64,000 nt of DNA from NCBI GenBank assembly GCA_945910005.1, contig OX246741.1, positions 49,941,298 through 50,005,297 of the forward strand, given 5' to 3'. Numbering within the stretch: position 1 is the stretch's first letter; every line of letters starts with the position of its first letter. The notes beneath the pieces are model-generated. The model worked only from the letters and a program-made list of their open reading frames with translations, did not search any database and was not told the origin of the DNA. Positions 24,201 through 38,152 of the stretch are shown one piece after another. Both the position numbers and the translations under genes were made by a program. This stretch comes from Isoperla grammatica (taxonomy: Eukaryota > Arthropoda > Insecta > Plecoptera > Perlodidae).

Positions 24201-27200
24201 CTCATGCAGATAGCCTGGCCCATGTCCTTGAGCGCAGACACGGACGCGCAGCACTGTGACAACCACAACGTCAAGCTAAGGTAGGTTACCTAGTTGTGTG
24301 GGGGGGGGGGGGCAAGGGGGGTCACTCCCTCATGCAGATAGCCTGGCCCATGTCCTTGAGCGCAGACACGGACGCGCAGCACTGTGACAACCACAACGTC
24401 AAGCTAAGGTAGATTACCTAGTTGTGTGAACAGGGGGGGGGGGGGGCAAGGGGGGTCACTCTCTCATGCAGATAGCCTGGCCCATGTCCTTGAGCGCAGA
24501 CACGGACGCGCAGCACTGTGACAACCACAACGTCAAGCTAAGTTAGGTTACCTAGTTGTGTGGGCAGGGGGGGGGGGGGGGGGCAAGGGGGGTCACTATC
24601 TCATGCAGATAGCCTGGCCCATGTCCTTGAGCGCAGACACGGACGCGCAACACTGTGACAACCACAACGTCAAGCTAAGGTAGGTTACCTAGTTGTGTGG
24701 GCAGGGGGGGTGGGGGGGTCACTCCCTCATGCAGATAGCCTGGCCCATGTCCTTGAGCGCAGACACGGACGCGCAGCACTGTGACAACCACAACGTCAAG
24801 CTAAGGTAGGTTACCTAGTTGTGTGGGCAGGGGGGGGGGGCAAGGGGGGTCACTCTCTCATGCAGATAGCCTGGCCCATGTCCTTGAGCGCAGACACGGA
24901 CGCGCAGCACTGTGACAACCACAACGTCAAGCTAAGTTAGGTTACCTAGTTGTGTGGGCAGGGGGGGGCAAGGGGGGTCACTCTCTCATGCAGATAGCCT
25001 GGCCCATGTCCTTGAGCACAGACACGGACGCGCAGCACTGTGACAACCACAACGTCAAGCTAAGGTAGGTTACCTAGTTGTGTGGGCAGGGAGGGGGGCA
25101 AGGGGGGTCACTCTCTCATGCAGATAGCCTGGCCCATGTCCTTGAGCGCAGACACGGACGCGCAGCACTGTGACAACCACAACGTCAAGCTAAGGTAGGT
25201 TACCTAGTTGTGTGGGCAGGGGGGGGGGGCAAGGGGGGTCACTCTCTCATGCAGATAGCCTGGCCCATGTCCTTGAGCGCAGACACGGACGCGCAGCACT
25301 GTGACAACCACAACGTCAAGCTAAGGTAGGTTACCTAGTTGTGTGGGAGGGGGGGGCAAGGGGGGTCACTCTCTCATGCAGATAGCCTGGCCCATGTCCT
25401 TGAGCGCAGACACGGACGCGCAGCACTGTGACAACCACAACGTCAAGCTAAGGTAGGTTACCTAGTTGTGTGGGCAGGGAGGGGGGCAAGGGGGGTCACT
25501 CTCTCATGCAGATAGCCTGGCCCATGTCCTTGAGCGCAGACACGGACGCGCAGCACTGTGACAACCACAACGTCAAGCTAAGGTAGGTTACCTAGTTGTG
25601 TGGGAGGGGGGGGCAAGGGGGGTCACTTTCTCATGCAGATAGCCTGGCCCATGTCCTTGAGCGCAGACACGGACGCGCAGCACTGTGACAACCACAACGT
25701 CAAGCTAAGGTAGGTAACCTAGTTGTGTGGGCAGGGGGGGGGGCAAGGGGGGTCACTCCCTCATGCAGATAGCCTGGCCCATGTCCTTGAGCGCAGACAC
25801 GGACGCGCAGCACTGGGACAACCACAACGTCAAGCTAAGGTAGGTTACTTAGTTGTGTGGGCAGGGGGGGGGGGGGGCAAGGGGGGTCACTCCCTCATGC
25901 AGATAGCCTGGCCCATGTCCTTGAGCGCAGACACGGACGCGCAGCACTGTGACAACCACAACGTCAAGCTAAGGTAGGTTACTTAGTTGTGTGGGCAGGG
26001 GGGGGGGGGGGGGCAAGGGGGGTCACTCCCTCATGCAGATAGCCTGGCCCATGTCCTAGAGCGCAGACACGGACGCTCAGCACTGTGACAACCACAACGT
26101 CAAGCTAAGGTAGGTTACCTAGTTGTGTGGGGGGGGGGGGGGGCAAGGGGGGTCACTCCCTCATGCAGATAGCCTGGCCCATGTCCTAGAGCGCAGACAC
26201 GGACGCTCAGCACTGTGACAACCACAACGTCAAGCTAAGGTAGGTTACCTAGTTGTGTGGGCAGGGGGAGGGGCAAGGGGGGTCACTCCCTCATGCAGAT
26301 AGCCTGGCCCATGTCCTTGAGCGCAGACACGGACGCGCAGCACTGTGACAACCACAACGTCAAGCTAAGGTAGGTTACCTAGTTGTGTGGGGGGGGGGGG
26401 GGGGGCAAGGGGGGTCACTCCCTCATGCAGATAGCCTGGCCCATGTCCTTGAGCGCAGACACGGACGCTCAGCACTGTGACAACCACAACGTCAAGCTAA
26501 GGTAGGTTACCTAGTTGTGTGGGGGGTGGGGGGGGCAAGGGGGGTAACTCCCTCATGCAGATAGCCTGGCCCATGTCCTTGAGCGCAGACACGGACGCAC
26601 AGCACTGGGACAACCACAACGTCAAGCTAAGGTAGGTTACCTAGTTGTGTGGGCAGGGGGGGGGGCAAGGGGGGTCACTCCCTCATGCAGATAGCCTGGC
26701 CCATGTCCTTGAGCGCAGACACGGACGCGCAGCACTGTGACAACCACAACGTCAAGCTAAGGTAGGTTACCTAGTTGTGTGGGCAGGGGGGGGGGCAAGG
26801 GGGGTCACTCCCTCATGCAGATAGCCTGGCCCATGTCCTTGAGCGCAGACACGGACGCTCAGCACTGTGACAACCACAACGTCAAGCTAAGGTAGGTTAC
26901 CTAGTTGTGTGGGGGGGGGGGGGCAAGGGGGGTCACTCCCTCATGCAGATAGCCTGGCCCATGTCCTTGAGCGCAGACACGGACGCGCAGCACTGTGACA
27001 ACCACAACGTCAAGCTAAGGTAGGTTACCTAGTTGTGTGGGCAGGGGGGGGGGGGCAAGGGGGGTCACTCTCTCATGCAGATAGCCTGGCCCATGTCCTT
27101 GAGCGCAGACACGGACGCGCAGCACTGTGACAACCACAACGTCAAGCTAAGGTAGGTTACCTAGTTGTGTGGGCAGGGGGAGGGGCAAGGGGGGTCACTC

Positions 27201-30200
27201 CCTCATGCAGATAGCCTGGCCCATGTCCTTGAGCGCAGACACGGACGCGCAGCACTGTGACAACCACAACGTCAAGCTAAGGTAGGTTACCTAGTTGTGT
27301 GGGCAGGGGGGGCAAGGGGGGTCACTCTCTCATGCAGATAGCCTGGCCCATGTCCTTGAGCGCAGACACGGACGCGCAGCACTGTGACAACCACAACGTC
27401 AAGCTAAGGTAGGTTACCTAGTTGTGTGGGCAGGGGGTTGGGGGGCAAGGGGGGTCACTCCCTCATGCAGATAGCCTGGCCCATGTCCTTGAGCGCAGAC
27501 ACGGACGCGCAGCACTGTGACAACCACAACGTCAAGCTAAGGTAGGTTACCTAGTTGTGTGGGCAGGGGGGGGGGGTCACTCCCTCATGCAGATAGCCTG
27601 GCCCATGTCCTTGAGCGCAGACACGGACGCGCAGCACTGTGACAACCACAACGTCAAGCTAAGGTAGGTTACCTAGTTGTGTGGGCAGGGGGGGGGGGGG
27701 CAAGGGGGGTCACTCCCTCATGCAGATAGCCTGGCCCATGTCCTTGAGCGCAGACACGGACGCGCAGCACTGTGACAACCACAACGTCAAGCTAAGGTAG
27801 GTTACCTAGTTGTGTGGGCAGGGGGGGGCAAGGGGGGTCACTCTCTCATGCAGATAGCCTGGCCCATGTCCTTGAGCACAGACACGGACGCGCAGCACTG
27901 TGACAACCACAACGTCAAGCTAAGGTAGGTTACCTAGTTGTGTGGGCAGGGGGGGGGGGGCAAGGGGGGTCACTCCCTCATGCAGATAGCCTGGCCCATG
28001 TCCTTGAGCGCAGACACGGACGCGCAGCACTGTGACAACCACAACGTCAAGCTAAGGTAGGTTACCTAGTTGTGTGGGCAGGGAGGGGCAAGGGGGGTCA
28101 CTCTCTCATGCAGATAGCCTGGCCCATGTCCTTGAGCGCAGACACGGACGCGCAGCACTGTGACAACCACAACGTCAAGCTAAGGTAGGTTACCTAGTTG
28201 TGTGGGGGGGGGGGGGGGGCAAGGGGGGTCACTCCCTCATGCAGATAGCCTGGCCCATGTCCTTGAGCGCAGACACGGACGCGCAGCACTGTGACAACCA
28301 CAACGTCAAGCTAAGGTAGGTTACCTAGTTGTGTGGGCAGGGGGGGGGCAAGGGGGGTCACTCCCTCATGCAGATAGCCTGGCCCATGTCCTTGAGCGCA
28401 AACACGGACGCGCAGCACTGTGACAACCACAACGTCAAGCTAAGGTAGGTTACCTAGTTGTGTGGGGGGGGGGGGGGGGCAAGGGGGGTCACTCCCTCAT
28501 GCAGATAGCCTGGCCCATGTCTTTGAGCGCAGACACGGACGCACAGCACTGGGACAACCACAACGTCAAGCTAAGGTAGGTTACCTAGTTGTGTGGGGGG
28601 GGGGGGGGCAAGGGGGGTCACTCTCTCATGCAGATAGCCTGGCCCATGTCCTTGAGCGCAGACACGGACGCGCAGCACTGTGACAACCACAACGTCAAGC
28701 TAAGGTAGGTTACCTAGTTGTGTGGGCAGGGGAGGGGGGCAAGGGGGGTCACTCTCTCATGCAGATAGCCTGGCCCATGTCCTTGAGCGCAGACACGGAC
28801 GCGCAGCACTGTGACAACCACAACGTCAAGCTAAGGTAGGTTACCTAGTTGTGTGGGCAGGGGGGGGGGGGGGCAAGGGGGGTCACTACCTCATGCAGAT
28901 AGCCTGGCCCATGTCCTTGAGCGCAGACACGGACGCGCAGCACTGTGACAACCACAACGTCAAGCTAAGGTAGGTTACCTAGTTGTGTGGGCAGGGGGGG
29001 CAAGGGGGGTCACTCTCTCATGCAGATAGCCTGGCCCATGTCCTTGAGCGCAGACACGGACGCGCAGCACTGTGACAACCACAACGTCAAGCTAAGGTAG
29101 GTTACCTAGTTGTGTGGGCAGGGGGGGGGGGGCAAGGGGGGTCACTCCCTCATGCAGATAGCCTGGCCCATGTCCTTGAGCGCAGACACGGACGCGCAGC
29201 ACTGTGACAACCACAACGTCAAGCTAAGGTAGGTTACCTAGTTGTGTGGGCAGGGGGGGGGGGGCAAGGGGGGTCACTCCCTCATGCAGATAGCCTGGCC
29301 CATGTCCTTGAGCGCAGACACGGACGCGCAGCACTGTGACAACCACAACGTCAAGCTAAGGTAGGTTACCTAGTTGTGTGGGCAGGGGGGGGGGGCAAGG
29401 GGGGTCACTCCCTCATGCAGATAGCCTGGCCCATGTCCTTGAGCGCAGACACGGACGCGCAGCACTGTGACAACCACAACGTCAAGCTAAGGTAGGTTAC
29501 CTAGTTGTGTGGGCAGGGGGGGGCAAGGGGGGTCACTCTCTCATGCAGATAGCCTGGCCCATGTCCTTGAGCGCAGACACGGACGCTCAGCACTGTGACA
29601 ACCACAACGTCAAGCTAAGGTAGGTTACCTAGTTGTGGGGGGGGGGGGGGGGGGGGCAAGGACGGTCACTCCCTCATGCAGATAGCCTGGCCCATGTCCT
29701 TGAGCGCAGACACGGACGCACAGCACTGGGACAACCACAACGTCAAGCTAAGGTAGGTTACCTAGTTGTGTGGGCAGGGGGGGGGGGGCAAGGGGGGTCA
29801 CTCCCTCATGCAGATAGCCTGGCCCATGTCCTTGAGCGCAGACACGGATGCGCAGCACTGTGACAACCACAACGTCAAGCTAAGGTAGGTTACCTAGTTG
29901 TGTGGGCAGGGGGGGGGGGGGGGCAAGGGGGGTCACTCTCTCATGCAGATAGCCTGGCCCATGTCCTTGAGCGCAGACACGGACGCGCAGCACTGTGACA
30001 ACCACAACGTCAAGCTAAGGTAGGTTACCTAGTTGTGTGGGCAGGGGGGGGGGGCAAGGGGGGTCACTCCCTCATGCAGATAGCCTGGCCCATGTCCTTG
30101 AGCGCAGACACGGACGCGCAGCACTGTGACAACCACAACGTCAAGCTAAGGTAGGTTACCTAGTTGTGTGGGCAGGGGGGGGGGGGGCAAGGGGGGTCAC

Positions 30201-30957
30201 TCCCTCATGCAGATAGCCTGGCCCATGTCCTTGAGCGCAGACACGGACGCGCAGCACTGTGACAACCACAACGTCAAGCTAAGGTAGGTTACCTAGTTGT
30301 GTGGGCAGGGGGGGGGGGCAAGGGGGGTCACTCCCTCATGCAGATAGCCTGGCCCATGTCCTTGAGCGCAGACACGGACGTGCAGCACTGTGACAACCAC
30401 AACGTCAAGCTAAGGTAGGTTACCTAGTTGTGTGGGCAGGGGGGGGGGGGGCAAGGGGGGTCACTCTCTCATGCAGATAGCCTGGCCCATGTCCTTGAGC
30501 GCAGACACGGACGCTCAGCACTGTGACAACCACAACGTCAAGCTAAGGTAGGTTACCTAGTTGTGTGGGGGGGGGGGGGGGGGGGGCAAGGGGGGTCACT
30601 CCCTCATGCAGATAGCCTGGCCCATGTCCTTGAGCGCAGACACGGACGCACAGCACTGGGACAACCACAACGTCAAGCTAAGGTAGGTTACCTAGTTGTG
30701 TGGGGGGGGGGGGCAAGGGGGGTCACTCTCTCATGCAGATAGCCTGGCCCATGTCCTTAAGCGCAGACACGGACGCGCAGCACTGTGACAACCACAACGT
30801 CAAGCTAAGGTAGGTTACCTAGTTGTGAGGGCAGGGGGGGGGGGCAAGGGGGGTCACTCTCTCATGCAGATAGCCTGGCCCATGTCCTTGAGCGCAGACA
30901 CGGACGCGCAGCACTGTGACAACCACAACGTCAAGCTAAGGTAGGTTACCTAGTTGT
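18297..30957 (+). repeat. ~131-bp satellite array, ~97 copies of an exon 3' end plus its splice donor
   Basis: Every unit runs from the donor (GTAGGTTACCTAGTTGTGTG) through two G runs separated by CAA, then ACTCCCTCATGCAGATAGCC and about 70 more bases identical to the 3' part of the exon at 18,091-18,296, and again ends AAG|GTAGGT. Length varies mainly through the first G run (about 7 to 18 G). Recurrent point variants include CTCCCTC versus CTCTCTC, GACGCGCAG versus GACGCACAG or GACGCTCAG, and ACTGTGAC versus ACTGGGAC. The last donor is at 30,941, after which unique AT-rich sequence resumes. The short plus-strand frames inside (for example 21,815, 25,723, 28,462 and 29,633) are repeat read-through, not genes. 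Confidence 0.95.
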
Positions 30958-31006
30958 GTATATTACATTATTTTATATAGATAATAATTCATGTTTTGGG
31001 TTAGTC

Positions 31007-31186
31007 CACGTTTTGTGAGTTTTTCACACACCGCGTTTCACGACGTTTCGCTGACAGTTACGTCGGTATTCTCGGGTGACTAATTTGGGCTCCCCACGGT
31101 CCTTCACGCGCGACTTCGGGCACAGACTTCCGGTGAAACGTCGTGAAACAAGATATGCAAAAAACACACTTAATCACAAAACACGA
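31007..31186. mobile_element. Foldback MITE, ~180 bp
   Basis: The left arm (CACGTTTTGTGAG ... GTTTCACGACGTTTC) is matched by the complement of the right arm (GAAACGTCGTGAAAC ... CACAAAACACG). The centre is GC-richer. The frame crossing it (31,076-31,258) has no protein signal. Confidence 0.65.
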
Positions 31187-32875
31187 ATTATCATCAGATT
31201 CTGTCTACGTGGATACAGAACCAGCCTAGGTATCCACATTGACTACGTGCCTACGTGACTCGGGACTCGTGATCTAGCATACATGTTCGTGTTGTGTATT
31301 TGTGGCAACTACCTGAAGAGTTTCCTGATGTTAAAAATATGTAAATGGTTTAAATTTAATTAGGTTTGATTATTAATTTCACTATTAGAAAATATGACCA
31401 ATTTATGATTTCAGGAACTTCAATTTGTGGATTTGTGAGTGTGAGTATAATGTTTTCTGAGTAAACTATTATTTTCGATGGTTATTAAAGTGTTCTCATT
31501 CACTTTTGTTGTTTGTATCAGTTTGGTTTGCCGATGAATTCAAAACTTACACCCGGAAAGATGTAAGTTAAATTTAATGAGTACCGTTACTTTAAATCTT
31601 GTACTTTATGTTTGTATTCAACGAAGTTTCCAATGAGCTGTATAAACAAACCATTTAGGCGTGGCGTGAGCAAATCTTGCTGGAATAAATTTATATGTAC
31701 ATAAAATCAAACTTAATTTTCCTACACAAACAAAGAACCTTCTTTCTCGTGCACAGTTTTGTTACTAAATTTTTTAATGTCTTGCAATAAATATTATCTG
31801 AACAGAATACATACGGAATCGAATATTTTAAATAATATTCATTTAGAATTACTTCAAATCATTAATTAAGTAAATGTATTTATTAATTGTATCGTTTAAT
31901 ATACTGGTGGCTCACACAGCATACTTACACATAGGTTGCCCTTTCCAAAATACTTTACTTCATATGTTTATGTGAAAAAGCAATGAATAAATAATTAATT
32001 ATTAAGAATTGATCTAAAATCTAAATTGAATTTATTGATTCAACAATTAGATATTATAATCAAGGTTAAACAACCAATTTATAACGAGAGCAAACACGAT
32101 TAAAACACATCTTGTGCGACCCGTTTGTTGTCTTTGTTTATTTCTGCTTCGAATAAAGAGAGTCCAGTATATTATTCCCGGTTCATGCTGGGCTCACCAT
32201 ATAATATCCATTTGGTACTGGCGTGAATGTGTGCGTTCGCTTTGAACCGTCATAACAACTAAGCGCATAGGTCAGTTTATAGTGTCCACCATTGAAAATT
32301 TGCTTATTTGCTATACAATGTTAGGTACAAATTTCATGTGTTATTTTCACTTATTTTATTTGTGTGTACAATTTATAAAATACAATAAACATTATAAAAA
32401 TTAACAATTTTTAAGAGCGCACACAACCGTTTACTTAATTCTGGCCACGTCTATATTTTACAGTCAGTCAAGGGTGAAATTATTTTGTAATGTATTTTTT
32501 AATTTAATCTGAGAAGAACAAAGAATAGGAATTAGTTCACGAAACGTGAATGAAGAATCCGAAACAGTTCCGCGCTTTGTTTTAAATGCTTTGTTTGATT
32601 TTAATTCTTTGTATTGTGAATTTAAAAACAAATATTATAACATTCGCGCACTCTAATTGTGTGCCATCACATTGGAATTAATAATTTATATTCGTAACAT
32701 TAGAGGAGGTCTTGAGAATCTTTCTTTGATTTAAAATGGAGAATAAGTAAGTTTTTCAAGGGCGAAGCTTATCCGCATCAAAACATCAAACAGAGTATAA
32801 TAAGCCTCCTTATTTTTCTAGAACAGTAATGATGCAAATTTCACACAGTTTAAAATCCGCCTGGTAATTGTTATC
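31187..32875. other. AT-rich non-coding DNA, no gene seen
   Basis: No frame above 60 codons and no recognised repeat. If the 18-kb and 47-kb exons form one gene, this is intron. Confidence 0.4.
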
Positions 32876-32970
32876 CAAGGTCCGCTTGATCTCCGCCTAG
32901 CGGAGGCTCGTCGAACTCCCAACTTGCGAGTTCGGCTAGCCCCCGGTAGTCGGACATCAAGTAGACCTTG
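32876..32970. mobile_element. Short foldback element, 95 bp
   Basis: Nearly the whole segment is an imperfect palindrome: AAGGTCCGCTTGAT at the left pairs with ATCAAGTAGACCTT at the right, and CGAACTCCCAACTTGCGAGT forms the centre. GC-richer than its surroundings. No coding capacity. Confidence 0.6.
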
Positions 32971-33609
32971 TGTGTTAATGATGAAGATAATGTGATAATC
33001 AATAAATTTTCTTTCAAGCGATGAAAATATTTAATCGGTATTTATAAAACTGTAGGTGACGCATCTCTTACATTCATTTCAAAATGTGAGGCTATTTCAA
33101 ACACATAAACTAGAGAAACGAGCCAAGCTAGCCAACTGTTCCTGACTGACATACTGATAAACCAGAAATATAATCAAGGCTACTTGCGCTGAAGAATGAA
33201 TTTACGAAGTTCACAAACGACAATCTAGGTGTACATGAATAATGTTATTATGATGTATTCTAAATGAGTGAATGCAAATAAGTGATTCGTTACATTAAAT
33301 AATTAACTGTTTTTTAAAGTGTGGTTTCTCCCTAGTGCAGTTTTTAAGTGAAGTCCAATTTTCACCTAATATTAATCATTAATTTAAGATATAATTTATA
33401 TTCACAAATAAAAACGTAAAATTTATACTTTTAGAAAGCATAAACTGTATTTTGAATGATGAGGGTGAATTAACACAAAACATTATAATAAGTATGAATA
33501 TAGTTATACCATTAAGTTTGTTAGAACAAACTCAATGGTAATACTGTGAGAGTTATACTTTTGTTTGCGTTTCTAACACAGGCCAAACAAAACAGAAAAA
33601 ACACTTATT

Positions 33610-34640
33610 AGCACAGAACAAAATTTAAAATATTATTATTAGAAGTACGAGGTCGTCAGCATACATAAGTAATATGCACTTAATAACATACTTACTTACC
33701 AAATTAACGTATATAATATAAAATTGTGGACCTAGAATGGATCCTGATGGTACCCCAGTTATAACACTTTTCGAAAAGCTAAAAGTGTTCCTTATCTTCA
33801 CCATGTATGTACGATTTTCTAAGTAACTGCGGAACCATTCTAATACTTTACCTCGTATACCAATCTTCTCAAGAGATTCTAATAATTTACCGTGATTTAT
33901 TGTGTCGAATGCTTTTGAAAAGTCAACAAATGTAGCCACTGCATGCATATTGTTGTTTAAGGTATTGTTTATTAAATCCGAAAATTTTAGTAGTAGATTT
34001 TGGGTACTTTTTCCTTTTTGAAAACCATGCTGACTGTTAACTATTATTCCAAATTTGTGTAAGTAATTAGATAAACACTCTGATATATAGCGCTCCATTA
34101 TTTTTTCTATAATGGAAAGCAAAGCAATCGGTCGATAATTTGAAAAAGATCGATGATCTCCTTTCTTGTATACTGGTCTTACAACGGATATTTTCATTTT
34201 GTATGGCACACGACCGTCTCTTATCGACAAGTTTATTAACTGAGCAATAACGGGGGCTAATTCATTACTTAAGTTCTTTACGTCTACCGGTCTTATCCCG
34301 TCGTACCCAGGCTGTTATGTACATTTATATCCGAGATAATTCTTTTCACAGAATTTGCGTTTACAGGAGGCAGCCACATTGATTGCGAAGCAGCGTCAGT
34401 TTTAATGTGTTGTACACACGTCGTAGCACATAAATGACGAATTGAGGCTACTTCATCTTTTTAAAACTGTCTGCAAATCTATTTGCGATGCTCTCATGAG
34501 TATACAATTTACCTAAATACTTGTCAACAACAGAATCGACTGAATCTTTCGTTTTGCGACCTGTGACTTGATTTATAGTTTGCCATACTTCTTTAATACC
34601 GGTACTATTTTTTATGGAATCGCGGATATGGCTTTGTTTT
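33610..34640 (-). mobile_element. Truncated non-LTR retrotransposon (LINE)
   Basis: Extends from the pre-RT linker (minus-strand peptide with 'EVWQTINQVTGRK' and 'IANRFADSFKK', about 34,580-34,455, ending in a stop) through the RT fingers and palm to just after the YADD box near 33,650. Frame breaks lie between 34,455 and 34,230. The endonuclease domain, the thumb and C-terminus, and a poly-A tail are absent. Both ends abut ATT/AAT repeats: a short (ATT)n at 33,633-33,642 and the long (AAT)n at 34,641. The fragment may therefore have been cut out of a longer element by rearrangement at microsatellites. Confidence 0.8.
33625..34230 (-). pseudogene. Reverse transcriptase fragment of a LINE (RVT_1 domain, partial)
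   Basis: About 200 codons are open, starting internally within the RT domain. Visible RT motifs are 'VRPVYKKGD' and 'NYRPIALLSIIEKIMER' (fingers), 'QHGF', motif A 'VDFSKAFDTINH' with the catalytic Asp, motif B 'GVPSGSILGP' (family usually GVPQGS), and motif C 'YADD' with the paired catalytic Asp. The protein then runs into repeat-coded Ile and a stop, so the palm end, thumb and connection are missing. A full LINE ORF2 is around 900 residues. It belongs to the jockey/CR1/RTE-like non-LTR group by motif order; the exact clade is not assigned. It cannot be a working gene as it stands. Confidence 0.85.
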
Positions 34641-34898
<258 letters not shown>

Positions 34899-35321
34899 AA
34901 GAATAATTTAAAAAGAGTTTAATTTAATTTAAAAGTAACGAGGGTGTGTTTTACAAACGCATACATATACACCAAAGAAGGCTTTAATTACTTCCTTTTC
35001 TTTGAAAGATAAAGTGATACGTAGGCTTGTTGATGAAAACTCATCATTCTCAAAGTCTGTTTCAATACGCAGATATTTTTAGCTTCACTACGACTGTATT
35101 CATTACTACGGGAGAAAACAATGCACAACGCCGGTTAACAAAAGATTCCCCATTTTACTTCACAGCGCAACCTTGACAAGATGTTAATTACGAGCAAAGA
35201 TTCGAACACCGAACATAAATATACATGGAAGAAGAAGGTTTTTAAGTTTCCATTCCCATGGCTGCACCACATGAAGTAATCGGATATTTAATTAAACGCT
35301 GGTTTTAAGAAATATTTGGTG

Positions 35322-35322
35322 T

Positions 35323-35370
<48 letters not shown>
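35322..35370 (+). repeat. (AAT)n microsatellite
   Basis: About 16 repeats of AAT, immediately before duplicated unit 1. Confidence 0.9.
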
Positions 35371-35390
35371 TTTAATAATAAAAATAATAA

Positions 35391-35707
35391 TAAAGCAATT
35401 ATTTTGAACACGTGTAGGATAGTGCGAAAATTTTTGAACTAAGAAGAATGAAGACTTCAAGAAGTTCTCCATCCCGATGGTGGTTTTCGTGGTTTCCACC
35501 GTACAAAGAGCGAATGCTGGGATGAGTACAAATCGGCCACGACCGTACACAGTTCGGTTTGGAAAAAATAATGTGGACAATGATATATTAAGTAGTTCTA
35601 AGTAGATTTTAATAAGGTAAACACATGGAAATACTTGACATTTGTGTCCGTACAACATGTTTATGCCGGTTTTGACCGAGTTTGTATGTATTGCAACAAT
35701 AAAAAAA

Positions 35708-35743
<36 letters not shown>

Positions 35744-35746
35744 TAT
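35391..35746 (+). repeat. Duplicated unit 1, ending in (AAT)n
   Basis: Starts AAAGCAATTATTTTGAACAC. It continues through 'CCCGATGGTGGTTTTCGTGG', 'GCGAATGCTGGGATGAGTAC' and 'GTTTATGCCGGTTTTGACCG' to 'TATTGCAACAATAAAA' and an (AAT)n of about 13 repeats. A second copy lies at 35,829-36,395. Frames on the minus strand (35,305-35,999) follow the duplication and have no known domain. Confidence 0.8.
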
Positions 35747-35828
35747 TATTATTACACACATTGTTCCACGTAAACTCCATGACAGTATTAAACTAATTGG
35801 TCTCCAACCGAACATATACATCGAGATG

Positions 35829-36286
35829 CAAAAAGCAATTATTTTGAACACGTGAAGGATAGTGCGAAAATTTTTGAACTAAGAAGAATGAAGACTTCAA
35901 GAAGTTCTCCATCCCGATGGTGGTTTTCGTGGTTTCCACCGTACAAAGAGCGAATGCTGGGATGAGTACAAATCGGCCACGACCGTACATAGCATCCACA
36001 GTTCGGTTTTGAAAAATAATGTGGACAATGATATATTAAGTAGTATAGCCAAATGTGGGCATTTGAGAAGCAGAAGAAGAAGAAGAAGAAGAAGAAGAAG
36101 AAGAAGAAGAAGAAGAAGAAGAAGAAGAAGAAGAAGAAGAAGAAGAAGAAGAAGAAGAAGAAGAAGATATATTAAGTAGTTCTAAGTAGACTTTAATAAG
36201 GTAAACACATGGAAATACTTGACATTTGTGTTCGTACAACATGTTTATGCCGGTTTTGACCGAGTTTGTATGTATTGCAACAATAA

Positions 36287-36352
<66 letters not shown>

Positions 36353-36353
36353 T

Positions 36354-36384
<31 letters not shown>

Positions 36385-36395
36385 TAATAATAATA
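35829..36395 (+). repeat. Duplicated unit 2, with inserted (GAA)n and expanded (AAT)n
   Basis: Same order as unit 1 with few substitutions. It differs by a small insertion near 35,990, by a ~130-base insertion between two copies of 'GATATATTAAGTAGT' that is mostly (GAA)n (36,069-36,167), and by a longer terminal (AAT)n (36,287-36,395, about 35 repeats). The microsatellites therefore changed after the duplication. Confidence 0.8.
36069..36167 (+). repeat. (GAA)n microsatellite, ~32 repeats
   Basis: Nearly pure AAG/GAA run inside duplicated unit 2. It gives poly-Ser/Ile frames that are not genes. Confidence 0.97.
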
Positions 36396-37368
36396 AGCAG
36401 AGCTCACGATTAAACATTGTAAGTGATGGTTGGTAGACACGCCGCGGTGAATACCAACAGAAAGTATTAAATCCGCCATTCTGCCATGTTTTTTTGGAAA
36501 TGCATACAAGCGTTGTTCAGATTGAGAAAGCCTTCATTGAATCATAATGTGACGTACCTACTCTTCTAAATGCATTTTTCGATAATTTTTATACGTTTGT
36601 ATCATTTAATGTATTTTTCACTGATACGTTGTAGGTCGTACAACTTGTACAACTTCTTTTGTCACGTAAAAGTCACATTAAATCAAAATGGCAATACAAA
36701 TTAATGTATTGGTAAGGCTCCCGATTGGGTTTTCGGCTTATTTACACAAATGCAGTCCCAAAAAGTACTTGAAACACTAATAGACGAATTCATTTTTAAA
36801 ATGAGTCCAAGAGAGATTTGGTGTTTGCTGCAACATTCAAGATTACCTTTTTTGATGATCTAAAACAGCGGATGTTCGCATTGTTGCCATGATACCAACG
36901 TAAAGTCTACTAAAGTGAAATACACTGAAAGAGACTTTGCCCAATTGCCTGATATCCCACAAAAAGGAAAAAGGTTATGGGTCAGGTTATGGCAATAGTA
37001 TAACATTTCATAGAACATTTATGAAAGTTAGATATTCATAAATAATCCGCTACTTTATACAGGTTTCAATTGACAAAATATTCCATAAAAACCATCTACA
37101 AACGTTAAATGAGTCAATTTTTTTAATACCAGATGTAAACATCATAAAATCTTTCACAACTAATACTTGGACTTCGTTTAAAGGCATCTTAGTCGTCCCT
37201 CTATTCGTGTAGATTGTTCAGTCTGCGTGTATTTTGTAGATGAACCTCGTCATTAAAAATATATATGTTTAGCTGATTCATAATCAATAAATAATTTAAA
37301 ATATCCAAGCTCTGTATATTGACAATAATCTCAATATTATAAAACTAGGTTCACAAATATATGTTTTA
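36396..37368. other. AT-rich non-coding DNA, no gene seen
   Basis: No recognisable reading frame or repeat beyond scattered AT-rich simple sequence. Confidence 0.4.
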
Positions 37369-37507
37369 GGCCCGGTTTTCCAATTGGTCATTAACAGAGC
37401 CGTTAGCTGACGGTCCGTTATCTGCAAATGGTTTGTTGGGTTACATATTACGGACCGACAGCTAACCGTCCCGTTAACGACCCGTTAACCGATTGAAAAA
37501 CCGCGCC
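37369..37507. mobile_element. Foldback MITE, copy 1, with TTA flanks
   Basis: Palindromic over about 139 bases: 'GGCCCGGTTTTCCAATTGGT' on the left against the complement of 'CCGATTGAAAAACCGCGCC' on the right, with inner arms 'CCGTTAGCTGACGGTCCGTT'. It is flanked by TTA on both sides (37,366-37,368 and 37,508-37,510). A 3-base TTA/TAA duplication is the hallmark of the PIF/Harbinger superfamily. Confidence 0.7.
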
Positions 37508-38152
37508 TTAGACCTTCTCTGATCATTTCTCTCTCAACTAAAAATAAACATCTTTCTTCTAAAAACGTCGCTATTAATCTTGTATAATTTGTTTCTGTAC
37601 GAAGAATACATCAACCAAAACAGCCCTCGTTAGCTGTGCAGAGTGTAGAGTCTTACATTTTCCCCTTGAACGACACTTGCAAGTCCCATTCTTGTACGCT
37701 CACCCTTGTATAAGACAAGTGACAAAGCTGAGAGACGCAAGGCGCACAATACAGGGTAATTTTAGAACCCCACGCGTTCAGAACAAGAACGAACTCTTCA
37801 GAACTTTCGCTCTAACTAACAAAGATACTTCTAAAGGTGATTACTAGTACGCTATCTCCTACTCGCGTTGCAAGAACACAATACGATTTCCCAAACACCT
37901 TGGAAAGGAGCGAGCTTCTTTACTGAGCTGTTGAACAGTCTCTTTGGTCCAGCGCTTAGCGGTCTTGAGAGCGTTGTGAAGTATTGGTGAGATTTCGAAG
38001 AGGGATAAATAGGAATTTGGGAGAGTTTTCAGTGTAAGTGGTGGGTCGACATAGATGGATCGTAACGGTGGTGAATGAGATATTGTACAGTATGTTGGGT
38101 TCAGAGTGGGGTAGATTGACATGGGTGGTGCCTTTTGTGAAAGTGGTTTAAA